A DNA stretch of 64,000 nt from assembly GCF_000758705.1 (NCBI RefSeq), contig NZ_CP009287.1:5332001-5396000 (forward strand), written 5' to 3'. This document shows positions 32,227 to 40,661 of this stretch, piece after piece (the stretch's first letter is position 1; each line of letters opens with the position of its first letter). This stretch comes from Paenibacillus graminis. Its GTDB lineage: Bacteria > Bacillota > Bacilli > Paenibacillales > Paenibacillaceae. Both the position numbers and the translations under genes were made by a program. The notes beneath the pieces were generated by a model. That model was not told the origin of the DNA and ran no database searches. It saw only the letters and a list, made by a program, of their open reading frames with translations.

Positions 32227-32258
32227 ATGGTAGAAGCGTTGATAACGCGACAAGAAAT

Positions 32259-32287
32259 ATGATATCACGTATCCGGTGGATACGCAA
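32259..32287 (-). promoter_or_regulatory. tRNA-Leu promoter
   Basis: Minus strand TTGCGT (32287-32282), 17 bases, TATCAT (32264-32259), about 30 bases before the tRNA 5' end. It lies on the host side, so insertion leaves it intact. Confidence 0.65.
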
Positions 32288-32369
32288 TCTAAATTTGCAT
32301 TAAGTTTTGTTTACAGAAAAACGGCCCGACCAGCCGGAGCCGATGGGCCGCTTGTGCTTCACAGAATGA

Positions 32370-32756
32370 CTAGCGGCGTTCGCGCTCGCCACTTTTGTTT
32401 CTCATGCCAGCCAGACCGAGCAGTCCTACCAATCCCAGCCAGCCCCAATCGAAGTCATTGTCGTTGTCATTAGCGTTGGCAGTTGTAGCGTTAGCCCGGT
32501 ATCTGCCGGTCTGCGTAGTATTGGATAGTGGAGAAACGGTGCTGTTGTCTCCGCCACGGTTACGCATAGTTCCAGTGGTTCCGGTAGTTCCGGTACCAGT
32601 GGTGTTATTCATCATGGTGTTGCCCTGCTCGTTCATCATACGGTTGCCGGTTCCGTCCATGCCAGTTGTACCGGAAGCGGTGGATGCATATCCTACGCCC
32701 AGCAGACTCATGGATAATACAGTGCCGCAGGCAAAGCTTGTTATCAGCTTATTCAA
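32370..32756 (-). CDS. WGxxGxxG-type exported protein
   Basis: 128 residues, TTG start with AAGGGGG nine bases upstream. Signal peptide (about 1-25), a Thr/Gly/Met/Asn-rich low-complexity middle, and a C-terminal WGWLGLVGLLGLAGMRNK segment ending in Arg/Glu, the WGxxGxxG sorting-like tail of Firmicutes. Function unknown; likely surface associated. A CGGCCC/GGGCCG hairpin follows the stop. Confidence 0.8.
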   Translation of the reverse strand: MNKLITSFACGTVLSMSLLGVGYASTASGTTGMDGTGNRMMNEQGNTMMNNTTGTGTTGTTGTMRNRGGDNSTVSPLSNTTQTGRYRANATTANANDNDNDFDWGWLGLVGLLGLAGMRNKSGERERR

Positions 32757-32827
32757 GATGTTATACCCCCTTGTGTGGTTTGTCCCTGATAATTTCCCCC
32801 TGCGGCGTCGAATCTATGCAAGAAATT

Positions 32828-33514
32828 TTATACGGTCACCACATTCACCGTCTTGCTGGCAGGATCATAAGTCACCTTGGCTCCGAGCGCTTCAGCCAAT
32901 GCCCGTACGGGGACGTAAGTGGTTCCGTTATCCAGAACTCCGGCTGTAAGCTTCACTCCGTTCAGGGTGATTGAAATCTCCACATCCTTGTTCACTTCAT
33001 CCTCACCCCCGTTGATCCGTTTTAAGGCTTTCTTCACCTGATCTGCGGCTGGACGGCGGCCTGCTTTCAGCTCTTGAATGGTCAGTCCAAAAGCCATCTG
33101 AAAATGGGAATAATCCTTAAAGGAAGTCCAGTCTCCGCCCCATTCGAGTCCCAGCTTTTTGGCTTCCTGTACGACCTCTTGCCAGTCTGCAAGCTTATCC
33201 CCGTCCCCATCCCGGCTCATATCCCAGGAGATGTTCCGTCCATCCGGCAGCAGCAGCGCAAAGTCTATCGCCAGTCCGTAATTATGAAAGCTGCTGCCAC
33301 CCCGCGCATTGGTTACAATCGCACCCTTCTTGGTTCTCCCCAGCGCATAAAGGGCATTTTGTTCGGCTATGGTCCGCAAGCCCTGGGTGATGACAATCGG
33401 GATGCCCCGTACATAACATCGCTGTATCAAGACATTGGCAGCCGCCAGCAAGGCGGGATGGAGACCGCCGAGCCGGGCTGCCGATTTGCTGTTCACCTGA
33501 TCCAAAGTCAGCAT
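32828..33514 (-). CDS. M15 peptidase (VanY/CwlK type) with stalk domain
   Basis: 228 residues. M15 motifs: VITQGLRTIAEQNALYALGR, SFHNYGLAIDFAL (zinc His and Asp, about 75-87) and YSHFQM (about 135-140). The C-terminus (about 178-228, GVLDNGTTYVPVRALAEALGAKV) is the copper-amine-oxidase-N-like stalk domain common in Paenibacillus. No signal peptide, so export may use a holin or lysis, as for an endolysin. AGGAGGTG precedes ATG. Confidence 0.85.
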   Translation of the reverse strand: MLTLDQVNSKSAARLGGLHPALLAAANVLIQRCYVRGIPIVITQGLRTIAEQNALYALGRTKKGAIVTNARGGSSFHNYGLAIDFALLLPDGRNISWDMSRDGDGDKLADWQEVVQEAKKLGLEWGGDWTSFKDYSHFQMAFGLTIQELKAGRRPAADQVKKALKRINGGEDEVNKDVEISITLNGVKLTAGVLDNGTTYVPVRALAEALGAKVTYDPASKTVNVVTV

Positions 33515-33693
33515 TTGATCACCTCCTGGTATAGTAAATGTCTTCTATTCTGCTGTTGCTTGTACCCTTTTCCCTAATTGTAAAAGAAAAAAACCCGAAC
33601 ACCCCGGGGCTTTCGCATCTTTATGGATTGCCGTTTTCATGGATGGTTCCCGCCTAAACAGGCCAATATAAAAGCGAAAGGTGGGAAGACCTA

Positions 33694-33855
33694 ATGGAAA
33701 TTCACAGTGACAGCTACAAGGTGGCAGCCTTGAGCGATCAGGGGGACGCGGTGGAGATCATCCGCCAGGCTGAAGCGGCCATAGCCCAAATTAATGGGAA
33801 CAAACCGGTGACCCTGATCGCTTATGAGAGGACAGAGTCCAACTCCCACAAATAA
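33694..33855 (+). CDS. Small protein (53 aa), unknown
   Basis: ATG 33694 with AGGTGGGA ribosome site. Sequence MEIHSDSYKVAALSDQGDAV..., then EIIRQAEAAIAQINGNKPVTLIAYE, one helix between two strands. It resembles small conserved Paenibacillus proteins in style and size with the one at 39916, though they are not clearly homologous. Function unknown. Confidence 0.55.
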   Translation: MEIHSDSYKVAALSDQGDAVEIIRQAEAAIAQINGNKPVTLIAYERTESNSHK

Positions 33856-33889
33856 AACAGGAGTGGTTCAGCAATAAAAGCCTGCTGCT

Positions 33890-34225
33890 TCAGACGATGT
33901 ATGCCTCCACAATATCATCGACCTGAATCCACTTCCATTCCTCCGCCCACTGCAGCTTGATCTCACGCGAGTGGGTGTGAATGGAAGTCACAAAGCCGTT
34001 CAGCTGCTTATTCGCAAACGAATCAGCCAACACTACTGTTACCCGGACATGGCTCCGCAGCGACAGCGCCAGCGTACATTCAATCTCCTCCAGCTTCTGC
34101 CCATCCTGAACCGGCTTTCCCCGGTGCAGCGTCTCCCGTTCATCCTTATGTATCCGGCTTTTGTGCTCCGGCAGCATCATCCTGCTGCTCTCCCACACGC
34201 CGTATCCCTCCTGCTTCTTACCCAT
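33890..34225 (-). CDS. YolD-like protein, SOS-regulated
   Basis: 111 residues from ATG 34225 (GGGAGG nine bases upstream). YolD pattern: WESSRMMLPEHKSRI near the start and LADSFANKQLNGFVTSIHTHSREIKL...WIQVDDIVEAYI at the end. In Bacillus YolD-like genes accompany UvrX-type Y-family polymerases and are SOS-controlled; no polymerase is present here. A LexA box lies in the leader (34287-34300). Confidence 0.8.
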   Translation of the reverse strand: MGKKQEGYGVWESSRMMLPEHKSRIHKDERETLHRGKPVQDGQKLEEIECTLALSLRSHVRVTVVLADSFANKQLNGFVTSIHTHSREIKLQWAEEWKWIQVDDIVEAYIV

Positions 34226-34286
34226 TGTGCGATTCCTCCCTCCAAGGATGACCTGATTCATTTCAGCGATGTCAATTCAAATTAAA

Positions 34287-34331
34287 CGAACGTATGTTTG
34301 TATTATATGCGCATTCCCTCTTTTTAAGCAA
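34287..34331 (-). promoter_or_regulatory. SOS promoter of the YolD-like gene
   Basis: TTGCTT (34331-34326), 18 bases, TATAAT (34307-34302), followed directly by the LexA box CGAACGTATGTTTG (34287-34300, matches CGAAC-N4-GTTyG). The box covers the start point, so LexA would block initiation. Confidence 0.78.
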
Positions 34332-34359
34332 TCAGAAAAAAATAACAGAACCGCAAGCA

Positions 34360-34394
34360 AAAGGCGCCCACAGTGTTCGCTGTGCAGCGCCTTT
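34360..34394. terminator. Bidirectional terminator
   Basis: AAAGGCGC/GCGCCTTT stem with an inner CACAG/CTGTG pair; T-runs on both sides. Ends the lipoprotein transcript on the minus strand. Confidence 0.6.
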
Positions 34395-34446
34395 GCTTGT
34401 CCAATGAGAAGAAGGCCTTGTTCTCTGCCTGGGCAGGGATTTTGTT

Positions 34447-35109
34447 TTATTTAATCTCTGTTGCGGAAGCTCCCTTACCGGTCTGCGGGTTTACCTGGAT
34501 ATCTGTTTTGCCTGTGCCGGCTTGGCTGTGTGTATCCGCTTGAGAATCGGCGGCAGTCCCCGTCCCTGTACCAGCCAGGGTGTCCGTAGCTGCACTTCCG
34601 GGTTCAATCAGCCCTGCGGCCACCCTGGCCTCATTCAGCTTGGAGATGCCATACAGCATCGCCACATCCGCCTGCTGGTTCATGTCCTGGAATTCCTCGG
34701 CAGTAACATCCGGAGAAACCGCACTCTTCGAGGCTTGCTCCTTGATGGAATACGCGCTCTGGAACGCAATTACCGATTCTTTAAGCAGCTTCTGGATGTT
34801 CTCCGGCAGGCTTTTGGAGATCTTCACATCCTTGACTTCATCGGCGATATCCGAAGCGGTGTCCTGGAATTCATCCACTGCCTTCTCCATCTCGTTGTCA
34901 CTCGCTTTTCCTGTCGAATACGAAGTTAAGGTTGTGTTGAATGCCTCTAATGAGGACTTGCCCATTTCATCAAACTTAGACATTTCATTATAAAAGTTCT
35001 GTACGTTCTCCTGCACCTCTTCATGGGAAGCAGGCGCTGAGTTATTATTGCTGCAGGCGCTTAGAATACCAACCATCATCAGCAGCACTGCCAGTAAGGC
35101 TTGTCTCAT
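34447..35109 (-). CDS. Lipoprotein, unknown
   Basis: 220 residues from ATG 35109 (GGAGGG nine bases upstream). Signal peptide with lipobox LSAC (lipidated Cys about 19), then a helical body (about 30-160) and a Thr/Gly/Ala-rich repetitive tail. No enzyme motif. Likely membrane-anchored extracytoplasmic helical protein. Confidence 0.7.
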   Translation of the reverse strand: MRQALLAVLLMMVGILSACSNNNSAPASHEEVQENVQNFYNEMSKFDEMGKSSLEAFNTTLTSYSTGKASDNEMEKAVDEFQDTASDIADEVKDVKISKSLPENIQKLLKESVIAFQSAYSIKEQASKSAVSPDVTAEEFQDMNQQADVAMLYGISKLNEARVAAGLIEPGSAATDTLAGTGTGTAADSQADTHSQAGTGKTDIQVNPQTGKGASATEIK

Positions 35110-35314
35110 ATTAAGTATCCCTCCACTTAACAGAATAATAGCGAGTTTTGTAAAGTGCAACTGAAAATAATGTTAAAATAGCAGAGATGAAACATTCTGC
35201 AGGATTGAAGCGTATTTTGAGCAGGTACAAACTAAAAAGATCCCCAGTAGTGACCGGAAATCTTTGTTATATTATAATGATTTCAACATGAATGATAGAG
35301 AGGAAGATAAGCTC

Positions 35315-35815
35315 ATGCCTTACTGCACAAGCTGTGGAGCAGAATACAAGCAAGGGGCCAAATTTTGCGGGGAATGCGGCGCAAACACTACTGAAGATGC
35401 AGCTGCTCCCGGACGCCGGACGGCATCCGGAGCGGCGCCTGGTTCCGGCTCGGGACCTGAAACAACGCTGTGGCAGGGCAAGCCGGCCGGCATCTCTGAC
35501 CGCCTCAAAGGCATCGTGCGCCTGAATACAACCACGTTCACCATCACCAGCCAGCGCATTATGGTCAAAACCGGGCTAATCGGGAAGGACGTGGAAGAAA
35601 TCGAGCTGCTGCGGGTCAATGACTTTTCTGTGGCCCAGTCCATCCTCCAGCGTATTCTGGGTATCGGAACACTTACAGTGTTCTCGGATGATGCTTCGTC
35701 GCCACAGCTGCTTCTCCACAGGATCCGCCAGCCCCAAACGGTGAAGGATGTGCTGCGCAAAGCCGTACGCGATGAGAAAATCGCCAACAATATCAGCTAC
35801 CGGGAACAAATCTAG
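35315..35815 (+). CDS. Zinc-ribbon plus bPH (DUF304-like) protein
   Basis: 166 residues from ATG 35315. N-terminal double CxxC ribbon CTSC/CGEC (about 4-24), Ala/Gly/Pro linker, then a bacterial PH domain: LNTTTFTITSQRIMVKTGLIGKDVEEIELLRVNDF (start, about 73-105), with LGIGTLTVFSDD. Such proteins are cytosolic and of unknown role. Confidence 0.78.
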   Translation: MPYCTSCGAEYKQGAKFCGECGANTTEDAAAPGRRTASGAAPGSGSGPETTLWQGKPAGISDRLKGIVRLNTTTFTITSQRIMVKTGLIGKDVEEIELLRVNDFSVAQSILQRILGIGTLTVFSDDASSPQLLLHRIRQPQTVKDVLRKAVRDEKIANNISYREQI

Positions 35816-35829
35816 CCCGCTGGCCACAT

Positions 35830-37302
35830 TTAAGGAAGATACAATGCCCCGGCTGGAATGACGCTTTTCACCTGGCTGGGGCTTTCCCACATCAGCACCA
35901 CCCGCGCATCCCCCTGGTTCTCATAGTACTCTACCTTTAGCTCATGCAGCTTCCCGGCAATCAGATTCACCTTCCCCTGCCGTTCCTGTCCGCTTTGCTT
36001 CATCCAGCTGTCAATCACCAGCACTCCGTCAATCCACACGCGTATGCCATCGTCCGATGACGAATAAATCGTGTAGCTCTCCGTGTATGCGGCGCTCAGC
36101 CTGCCGCTCCAGCGCACGGAGAAGAAATCAGCAGGGAGTGCCGGATCAGGAGCCGCCTGCCGCCAGATGAAATTAATGACGGTATCGGTCCGGGTGAGCG
36201 CAGGCTCGCCGCTGAGCGCTGCATTGCTGTAATATTGCCCGTACAGGCCCGGCATGGGTGCAGCTTCAGCCATAGAGGCATTCTGCGCCGCCTTCTTCGC
36301 ATATTCCTCTCTGGTGAGCACAAATGAATGCTTCATAAAAGCCTTAATAACTGCATCGCTGTTCTTCTCATAGAGCAGCTTACCCCAGCTCATCTGGTAA
36401 GACCATTTATTCTGAGTTTTGGCCAGCACCGCCGGGGATGGAAGTTCCCCGTTCTCGCCTATGGCGATCAGCTTGCCGCGTCCCAGATTCCACATGGCAT
36501 CATGGTGACTCTTTTTGAAATCCGCTTCGTAGATATCCAGCGCCAGCACATCCACCTTGCCAGCTCCCGGGTAATAGTCCGCCGGTTCATCAGACCACTG
36601 GTTTTTGGCATTAGGGCTCCACACCCACAGCAGATTATGCAGCTTGTGATAAGCTGTGTACCGGTCGAACATGATGTTCCACAGCTTGCTGAACGAGCTT
36701 TTCTGGCCCCACCAGAACCAGCCGCCGTTCATCTCATGGTAGGGACGCCAGAGTACCGGCACGCCTGCATTAGCAAGCTTTTTCAAAGACCGGGCTGTCT
36801 TGTCCAGCTCCGCAATCAGCGCGTTGTACTGAACCGTACCCGGAGTGATATATTTGGCAAAATCCGCTTCACTAAGACTCCTCGAGACATTCGACCAGGC
36901 CGGAGCCGTCCCCGGTAAATTCTCATGATAGCTCATGGTTACGATTCCGCCTGACTTATGCCACCGGATTGCGCTGTCTACCACGGCCTGCCGCTGAATA
37001 TCGATTTGTTGCGCCGTCTGATTATCAATCGCTCCCAGCTCATAGCCGTGGAGTGCGGCATATTGTCCGCTGGTCGTCTTCAGCTTGCCGTTGAATTCAT
37101 CCGGGCTCTCCAGATAATCATGCTGCCCGCTGATCATTCCTTGTCCCTGCAAACGGTATAACGTTTTCAGCAGCTTCCGGGCCGGAGACGCAAGCGCAGC
37201 ATCTGCAGGGTTCATCTGCACATTCCGGAATGAGGCCTGCCACTGTACATCCCCGACCAGCCGTGATGCGGAATCCAGCAAATCCCGAATGCGCGATTCC
37301 AT
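35830..37302 (-). CDS. GH26 glycosidase with PA14 domain
   Basis: About 490 residues. GH26 domain (about 30-330): VLWRPYHEMNGGWFWWG contains the acid/base Glu, IAIGENGELPSP the nucleophile Glu. C-terminal PA14 carbohydrate-binding domain (about 365-490: GLYGQYYSNAALSG, SSSDDGIRVWIDGVLVIDSW). Likely a beta-mannanase. No signal peptide is visible in any of the possible starts (37302, 37314 or earlier). Start uncertain. Confidence 0.85.
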   Translation of the reverse strand: MESRIRDLLDSASRLVGDVQWQASFRNVQMNPADAALASPARKLLKTLYRLQGQGMISGQHDYLESPDEFNGKLKTTSGQYAALHGYELGAIDNQTAQQIDIQRQAVVDSAIRWHKSGGIVTMSYHENLPGTAPAWSNVSRSLSEADFAKYITPGTVQYNALIAELDKTARSLKKLANAGVPVLWRPYHEMNGGWFWWGQKSSFSKLWNIMFDRYTAYHKLHNLLWVWSPNAKNQWSDEPADYYPGAGKVDVLALDIYEADFKKSHHDAMWNLGRGKLIAIGENGELPSPAVLAKTQNKWSYQMSWGKLLYEKNSDAVIKAFMKHSFVLTREEYAKKAAQNASMAEAAPMPGLYGQYYSNAALSGEPALTRTDTVINFIWRQAAPDPALPADFFSVRWSGRLSAAYTESYTIYSSSDDGIRVWIDGVLVIDSWMKQSGQERQGKVNLIAGKLHELKVEYYENQGDARVVLMWESPSQVKSVIPAGALYLP

Positions 37303-37571
37303 CTTTTCCACCATCCTCTCCCTTTTTTCTACATCATATGGGGATCTATCGGACAAGTGCACGGCGAACCAACATACAATCGGCATAAATATACCGCACC
37401 CATTAAAAAACCTGTCAATTCAGTATTCTAAAGGAAGCAATAATTAAGCTATACTGATTAAGTCTGCACTTATGGAACCAATGGTTCACAATATAAGCAT
37501 ATGCTTTCAGCCAGTTATCTACGAAGCTGTATTCTGGAAGCATAGCTATCCAAATTTTAGGAGGCAGCAAA

Positions 37572-38012
37572 GTGAAGTCCAAGAAATTCATCCCAAGTCT
37601 CATCATCACAGTGCTGCTCCTCATTGCCGCTTACTGGTTCGAACAGAACGGCAATCTGCCTGGCAGCCAGCCGGCTGCAGAAGAGACAGACGTAGTCCAG
37701 TTGAGGTTCCCGAGTGAACGGTTCCCGGAGACAGCCCGGCACATTCAGGAAGCCATCCGCAGCGGAGAGTCTAGTATCTGCACTATTGACCGGCAGGAAG
37801 CAGACGAAAACCGCAAGGAATCTCTGAAGGGGGTTCCCACCAAAAAAGGCTATGACCGTGACGAATGGCCGATGGCCATGTGCGAGGAAGGCGGCAGCGG
37901 GGCCGACATTGAATACATAACGCCTAGCGACAACCGTGGTGCCGGAAGCTGGGTTGGCAACCAACTGGAGGGACTGCCCGACGGTACCCGGGTAGAATTC
38001 ATGTTCAAATAA
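37572..38012 (+). CDS. NucB-like DNase with N-terminal membrane anchor
   Basis: 146 residues, GTG start with AGGAGG seven bases upstream. Signal or anchor helix (about 6-21). NucA/NucB domain: RKESLKGVPTKKGYDRDEWPMAMC (start, about 83-100) and EYITPSDNRGAGSWVGNQL (about 115-135); Asp and Glu in DRDEWP are the catalytic pattern. NucB is secreted by Bacillus during sporulation and biofilm dispersal. Confidence 0.87.
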   Translation: MKSKKFIPSLIITVLLLIAAYWFEQNGNLPGSQPAAEETDVVQLRFPSERFPETARHIQEAIRSGESSICTIDRQEADENRKESLKGVPTKKGYDRDEWPMAMCEEGGSGADIEYITPSDNRGAGSWVGNQLEGLPDGTRVEFMFK

Positions 38013-38059
38013 CGGAGGATAATGGTTCCTGAATGAATCCGCAGCAGCTTGGCGCTGTA

Positions 38060-38272
38060 TCACCCGGCACGCCTTCCTTTGACCGGCTGCCAGGCCAGTA
38101 TCCGTTCTACCCGGAACATCCGCGGGCTGCCTGTGGCCAGACAACCAGCCCGGAGCAGCCCGCCTTTGAGGCCAAGCACCTCTATTCTCCGCTGAGTGAT
38201 GTTACCGGCTTTATCCTCGTAAATGATCTCGATCACCTGTCCGAGCAGCTTTTCCATATCCTTTGTGCTCAC
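38060..38272 (-). CDS. One-domain WYL-like protein, SOS-regulated
   Basis: 70 residues. VIEIIYEDKAGNITQRRIEVLGL then RAGCLATGSPRMFRVERILAWQPV follows the WYL pattern 'I.Y.d..G..s.R.i...l....R.Frl.rI', without HTH or the rest of a WYL regulator. A LexA box and -35/-10 with 18-base spacing precede it exactly as for the YolD-like gene. WYL domains bind ligands or nucleic acid and often appear in DNA-damage or defence regulators. Confidence 0.55.
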   Translation of the reverse strand: MSTKDMEKLLGQVIEIIYEDKAGNITQRRIEVLGLKGGLLRAGCLATGSPRMFRVERILAWQPVKGRRAG

Positions 38273-38313
38273 ATGAAATCCCTCCCCTTAGAGAAACAGG
38301 AACATTTGTATGT

Positions 38314-38343
38314 ATTATATGCGAACAAATGTTCCTTATGCAA
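38314..38343 (-). promoter_or_regulatory. SOS promoter of the WYL-like gene
   Basis: TTGCAT (38343-38338), 18 bases containing the LexA box CGAACAAATGTTCC (38322-38335), TATAAT (38319-38314). A second partial box (AACATTTGTATG, 38301-38312) lies just downstream, so LexA may bind twice. Confidence 0.75.
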
Positions 38344-38401
38344 CAATACAGATAAAAGGCGTAAAATAGGTGGGATATTATTCCACACGCGGAGAGCCAG
38401 A

Positions 38402-38581
38402 GTGTTCTATATCTGTTATCGGGGAAAAAAACTGTATGGCCCTATGTCTGAAGAGGAGGCCTTAAAAGAGTGGTTCGCGCTTTCAGGAACGGTCAAGGAA
38501 CTATATATTGTTGAAACGGATGAGGCCACAGGTAAAATCAAACGCCAGATCGGACCTTCTGTCCGCAGGAAAAAGAAATAG
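38402..38581 (+). CDS. Small basic protein, unknown
   Basis: 59 residues from GTG 38402 (GGAG seven bases upstream); longer frames upstream overlap the WYL-like gene and its promoter. FYICYRGKKLYGPMSEEEALKEWFAL then a basic tail. Basic end may bind nucleic acid. No family recognised. Confidence 0.45.
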   Translation: MFYICYRGKKLYGPMSEEEALKEWFALSGTVKELYIVETDEATGKIKRQIGPSVRRKKK

Positions 38582-38628
38582 CCCTATCCGGCAACCGCCA
38601 GACAGGGCAGCACTCGCTGAGCGAATGT

Positions 38629-38787
38629 TTAGAATATACAGGCTTTAGTGATAATAACCAGCAAAATGAACAATACCAGAATCGCACCTGTCGAAGTAAA
38701 AGGACTGCAAACCGGCACTACTGGAGGTCCTTGATTCACTCCACCAACATTATTGCCACAACCGCAACCATAATCTGCTCCCACCAT
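38629..38787 (-). CDS. YjcZ-like sporulation protein
   Basis: 52 residues; GGAGG five bases before ATG 38787. Gly/Cys-rich N-terminus (DYGCGCGNNVGG), Pro/Val stretch, C-terminal hydrophobic helix (ILVLFILLVIITKACIF). This is the composition of YjcZ/SscA-type spore proteins. Confidence 0.75.
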   Translation of the reverse strand: MVGADYGCGCGNNVGGVNQGPPVVPVCSPFTSTGAILVLFILLVIITKACIF

Positions 38788-38878
38788 TCATTCCTCCTAA
38801 TAAATATTGACTACAGCACAGAATATGTAGAAAGCAAACATGCCGTATGGGCCAATTGGCAAAGAAATACCATTCACC

Positions 38879-38906
38879 TAATCAATTGTGCCCGTACAGT
38901 CGATAT
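38879..38906 (+). promoter_or_regulatory. Sigma-D (flagellar)-like promoter of yjfB
   Basis: TAAT (38879-38882), 16 bases, GTCGATAT (38899-38906); consensus is TAAA-N15-GCCGATAT. About 95 bases upstream of the yjfB ATG. B. subtilis motility genes use this form. Confidence 0.5.
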
Positions 38907-39001
38907 ACTAAGGGGAGCCATAGAACCTAAGCTTTTTTTCGAAGCAGGTTTTACGGAACTCAGGGCATTACGCTCACTAACTTTGTTTAGGAGGTGCGAA
39001 A

Positions 39002-39178
39002 ATGGACATTGCCGCTCTATCTGTATCGATGAACCAGAGCAGTCTGAAACAGGCTGTGGGCTTTCAGGTGCTCAGCATTGCCAAGAATCAGGCTGAAATC
39101 CAGGGTCAGAATATTACACAAATGCTTGCACAGAGCTTAGACCCAAACTTAGGAAAAACACTTGATATTAAGGTTTGA
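39002..39178 (+). CDS. yjfB: YjfB-family putative motility protein
   Basis: 58 residues; AGGAGGTG lies before the ATG. YjfB pattern: MDIAALSVSMNQSSLKQAVGFQV..., and C-terminal MLAQSLDPNLGKTLDIKV. Small helical protein of unknown biochemical role, associated with motility by a sigma-D-like promoter upstream. Terminator 48 bases after the stop. Confidence 0.85.
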   Translation: MDIAALSVSMNQSSLKQAVGFQVLSIAKNQAEIQGQNITQMLAQSLDPNLGKTLDIKV

Positions 39179-39225
39179 TTGCTTTATGCTTAGATACATA
39201 AGAACACAGGTTCGCAGAACCCACT

Positions 39226-39247
39226 AAGCCCTTCGGGCTTTTCTTTT
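39226..39247 (+). terminator. Terminator after yjfB
   Basis: AAGCCC, three-base loop, GGGCTT then TTCTTTT. Confidence 0.85.
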
Positions 39248-39291
39248 GACCATAAATACGAACATACGATCTTATATTTGAGGTGAATCAC

Positions 39292-39834
39292 ATGCATTCT
39301 TATTATCAAATGACTGCTCTTGAGAAGTGGACGGAGGATCTGTATGAACGGCTGGAGATCATGGAGCCGGCACAAATATCGATTGCATATATTGCCGAGC
39401 GACTGAATATCTGGGTTCATTACCTGGATGTCAGGAGTAAAGGGATTGAGGCCTCTGCCGGCATGTACAGCATGTTCATCGATAACCGGCTACCTGAGGA
39501 ACTGCAGCGCCTGGAATTCCTGCATGAGCTTTGCCACCTGCTCCGTCATGCCGGCAGCCACACACTGATGCCTGAGCAATTCACGCAAGCAGAGAAGGAT
39601 GAATCAGAGCGGTTTATTCTGTATGCGGCCATGCCTTACTCCATGATCTCGAAGATGGCACTGCCTGAGCTGCGGGAAGATGCGATTCTGAAGCTTGCTG
39701 CAGCTTTTCAGGTCCCTTGCGAGCTGGCTCTGCAGCGGATTGATCAGATTCAGCGCCGGATGTTCCAGGGACAGCTGATAGCCGTTATGGAGCGGAACGA
39801 GGACAGAAAATTAATCCACAGACATATTCGGTAA
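39292..39834 (+). CDS. ImmA/IrrE-like metallopeptidase
   Basis: 180 residues from ATG 39292 (GAGGTG six bases upstream). Zinc motif HELCH (about 79-83), DESERFILYAAMPYSMI with the third ligand. Small host protein, not linked to an XRE gene. A partial LexA-type box (CGAACATACGATCT, 39259-39272) lies in its leader; the right half is weak. Confidence 0.8.
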   Translation: MHSYYQMTALEKWTEDLYERLEIMEPAQISIAYIAERLNIWVHYLDVRSKGIEASAGMYSMFIDNRLPEELQRLEFLHELCHLLRHAGSHTLMPEQFTQAEKDESERFILYAAMPYSMISKMALPELREDAILKLAAAFQVPCELALQRIDQIQRRMFQGQLIAVMERNEDRKLIHRHIR

Positions 39835-39915
39835 ATGCAGCGGAGATAATAATACACATCATGCAGAGCGAGCCTCCAGACTAAAAGGCAAAATTAACCC
39901 GTAAGGGGGAGCAGT

Positions 39916-40077
39916 ATGGAAGCCATCCAAGTTATCCAGCTATTATTGACCCACCCGGATTACAGCGTGGACGCAGTACACCCCGAAATTCCGGATTTTG
40001 TCGGCATCGAAGCCATTGAAGTAGACCATGAAACCCAGACCTTCTCCATCCTATTGCAGGAGCCGCAAGATGATTGA
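39916..40077 (+). CDS. Small protein (53 aa), unknown
   Basis: ATG 39916 with AAGGGGGAG upstream. Acidic: MEAIQVIQLLLTHPDYSVDA..., two helices and strands. Lies after the ImmA-like gene. No family recognised; conserved-looking organisation only. Confidence 0.55.
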   Translation: MEAIQVIQLLLTHPDYSVDAVHPEIPDFVGIEAIEVDHETQTFSILLQEPQDD

Positions 40078-40185
40078 TGTCTTAACTACTAAGCAATACA
40101 ATCTAGCCGGAGAACCCAAAGGTGACCCTGCCGTTATCCGGCAGGGCCCATAGATATGATTTCTGTTGATTGAGACGGCCCAGCA

Positions 40186-40365
40186 TCAGCCTGCACTTAC
40201 AAATTGAATAACACCGACAGCGGTCATTACAAGAAATAATGCCAATACAATTCCAAGCATAGTCCACACCCAGGTTTTACCGCCGGAATGCGGAGGTTTC
40301 GGGTAGTTCTCCAATACAGTAATGCGGCGCTCCAGCTCCCGGATTTTCTCATCTTGCTCAGTCAT
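40186..40365 (-). CDS. Small membrane protein, coiled coil plus TM
   Basis: 59 residues from ATG 40365 (GGGGGGAG close upstream). Short charged coiled coil (TEQDEKIRELERRITVLE), linker, then one TM helix (about 32-55). Function unknown. Confidence 0.65.
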   Translation of the reverse strand: MTEQDEKIRELERRITVLENYPKPPHSGGKTWVWTMLGIVLALFLVMTAVGVIQFVSAG

Positions 40366-40661
40366 ATTCTCCCCCCTTATCACTCTATAATTCAGAATAT
40401 CCCATGCGTCCACACAATCCCCTCGCTGCTTAACACGGTACCTGTTATTCCCCAGTCGAACTTGAACCATAAACAAGCTATCTTTCCCTCTGTCAATAGT
40501 TCGTCATATTTTATAACACAAAAATGTTTTTGTTTGTTTAAATCCGTGTAAATAATACTATAATCGCAAAAACCTGAGTATTTTTTACATAATCAAGAAT
40601 TTATCATGTATTTAATGTAATTATATATACCGCAAGCAACTAGACAAGGAGGTGACAGTAT

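Noticed and set aside
38033..38401. N-terminal extension of the 38402 gene
   Set aside because: It would cross the WYL-like gene and its SOS promoter; a GTG with ribosome site exists downstream.
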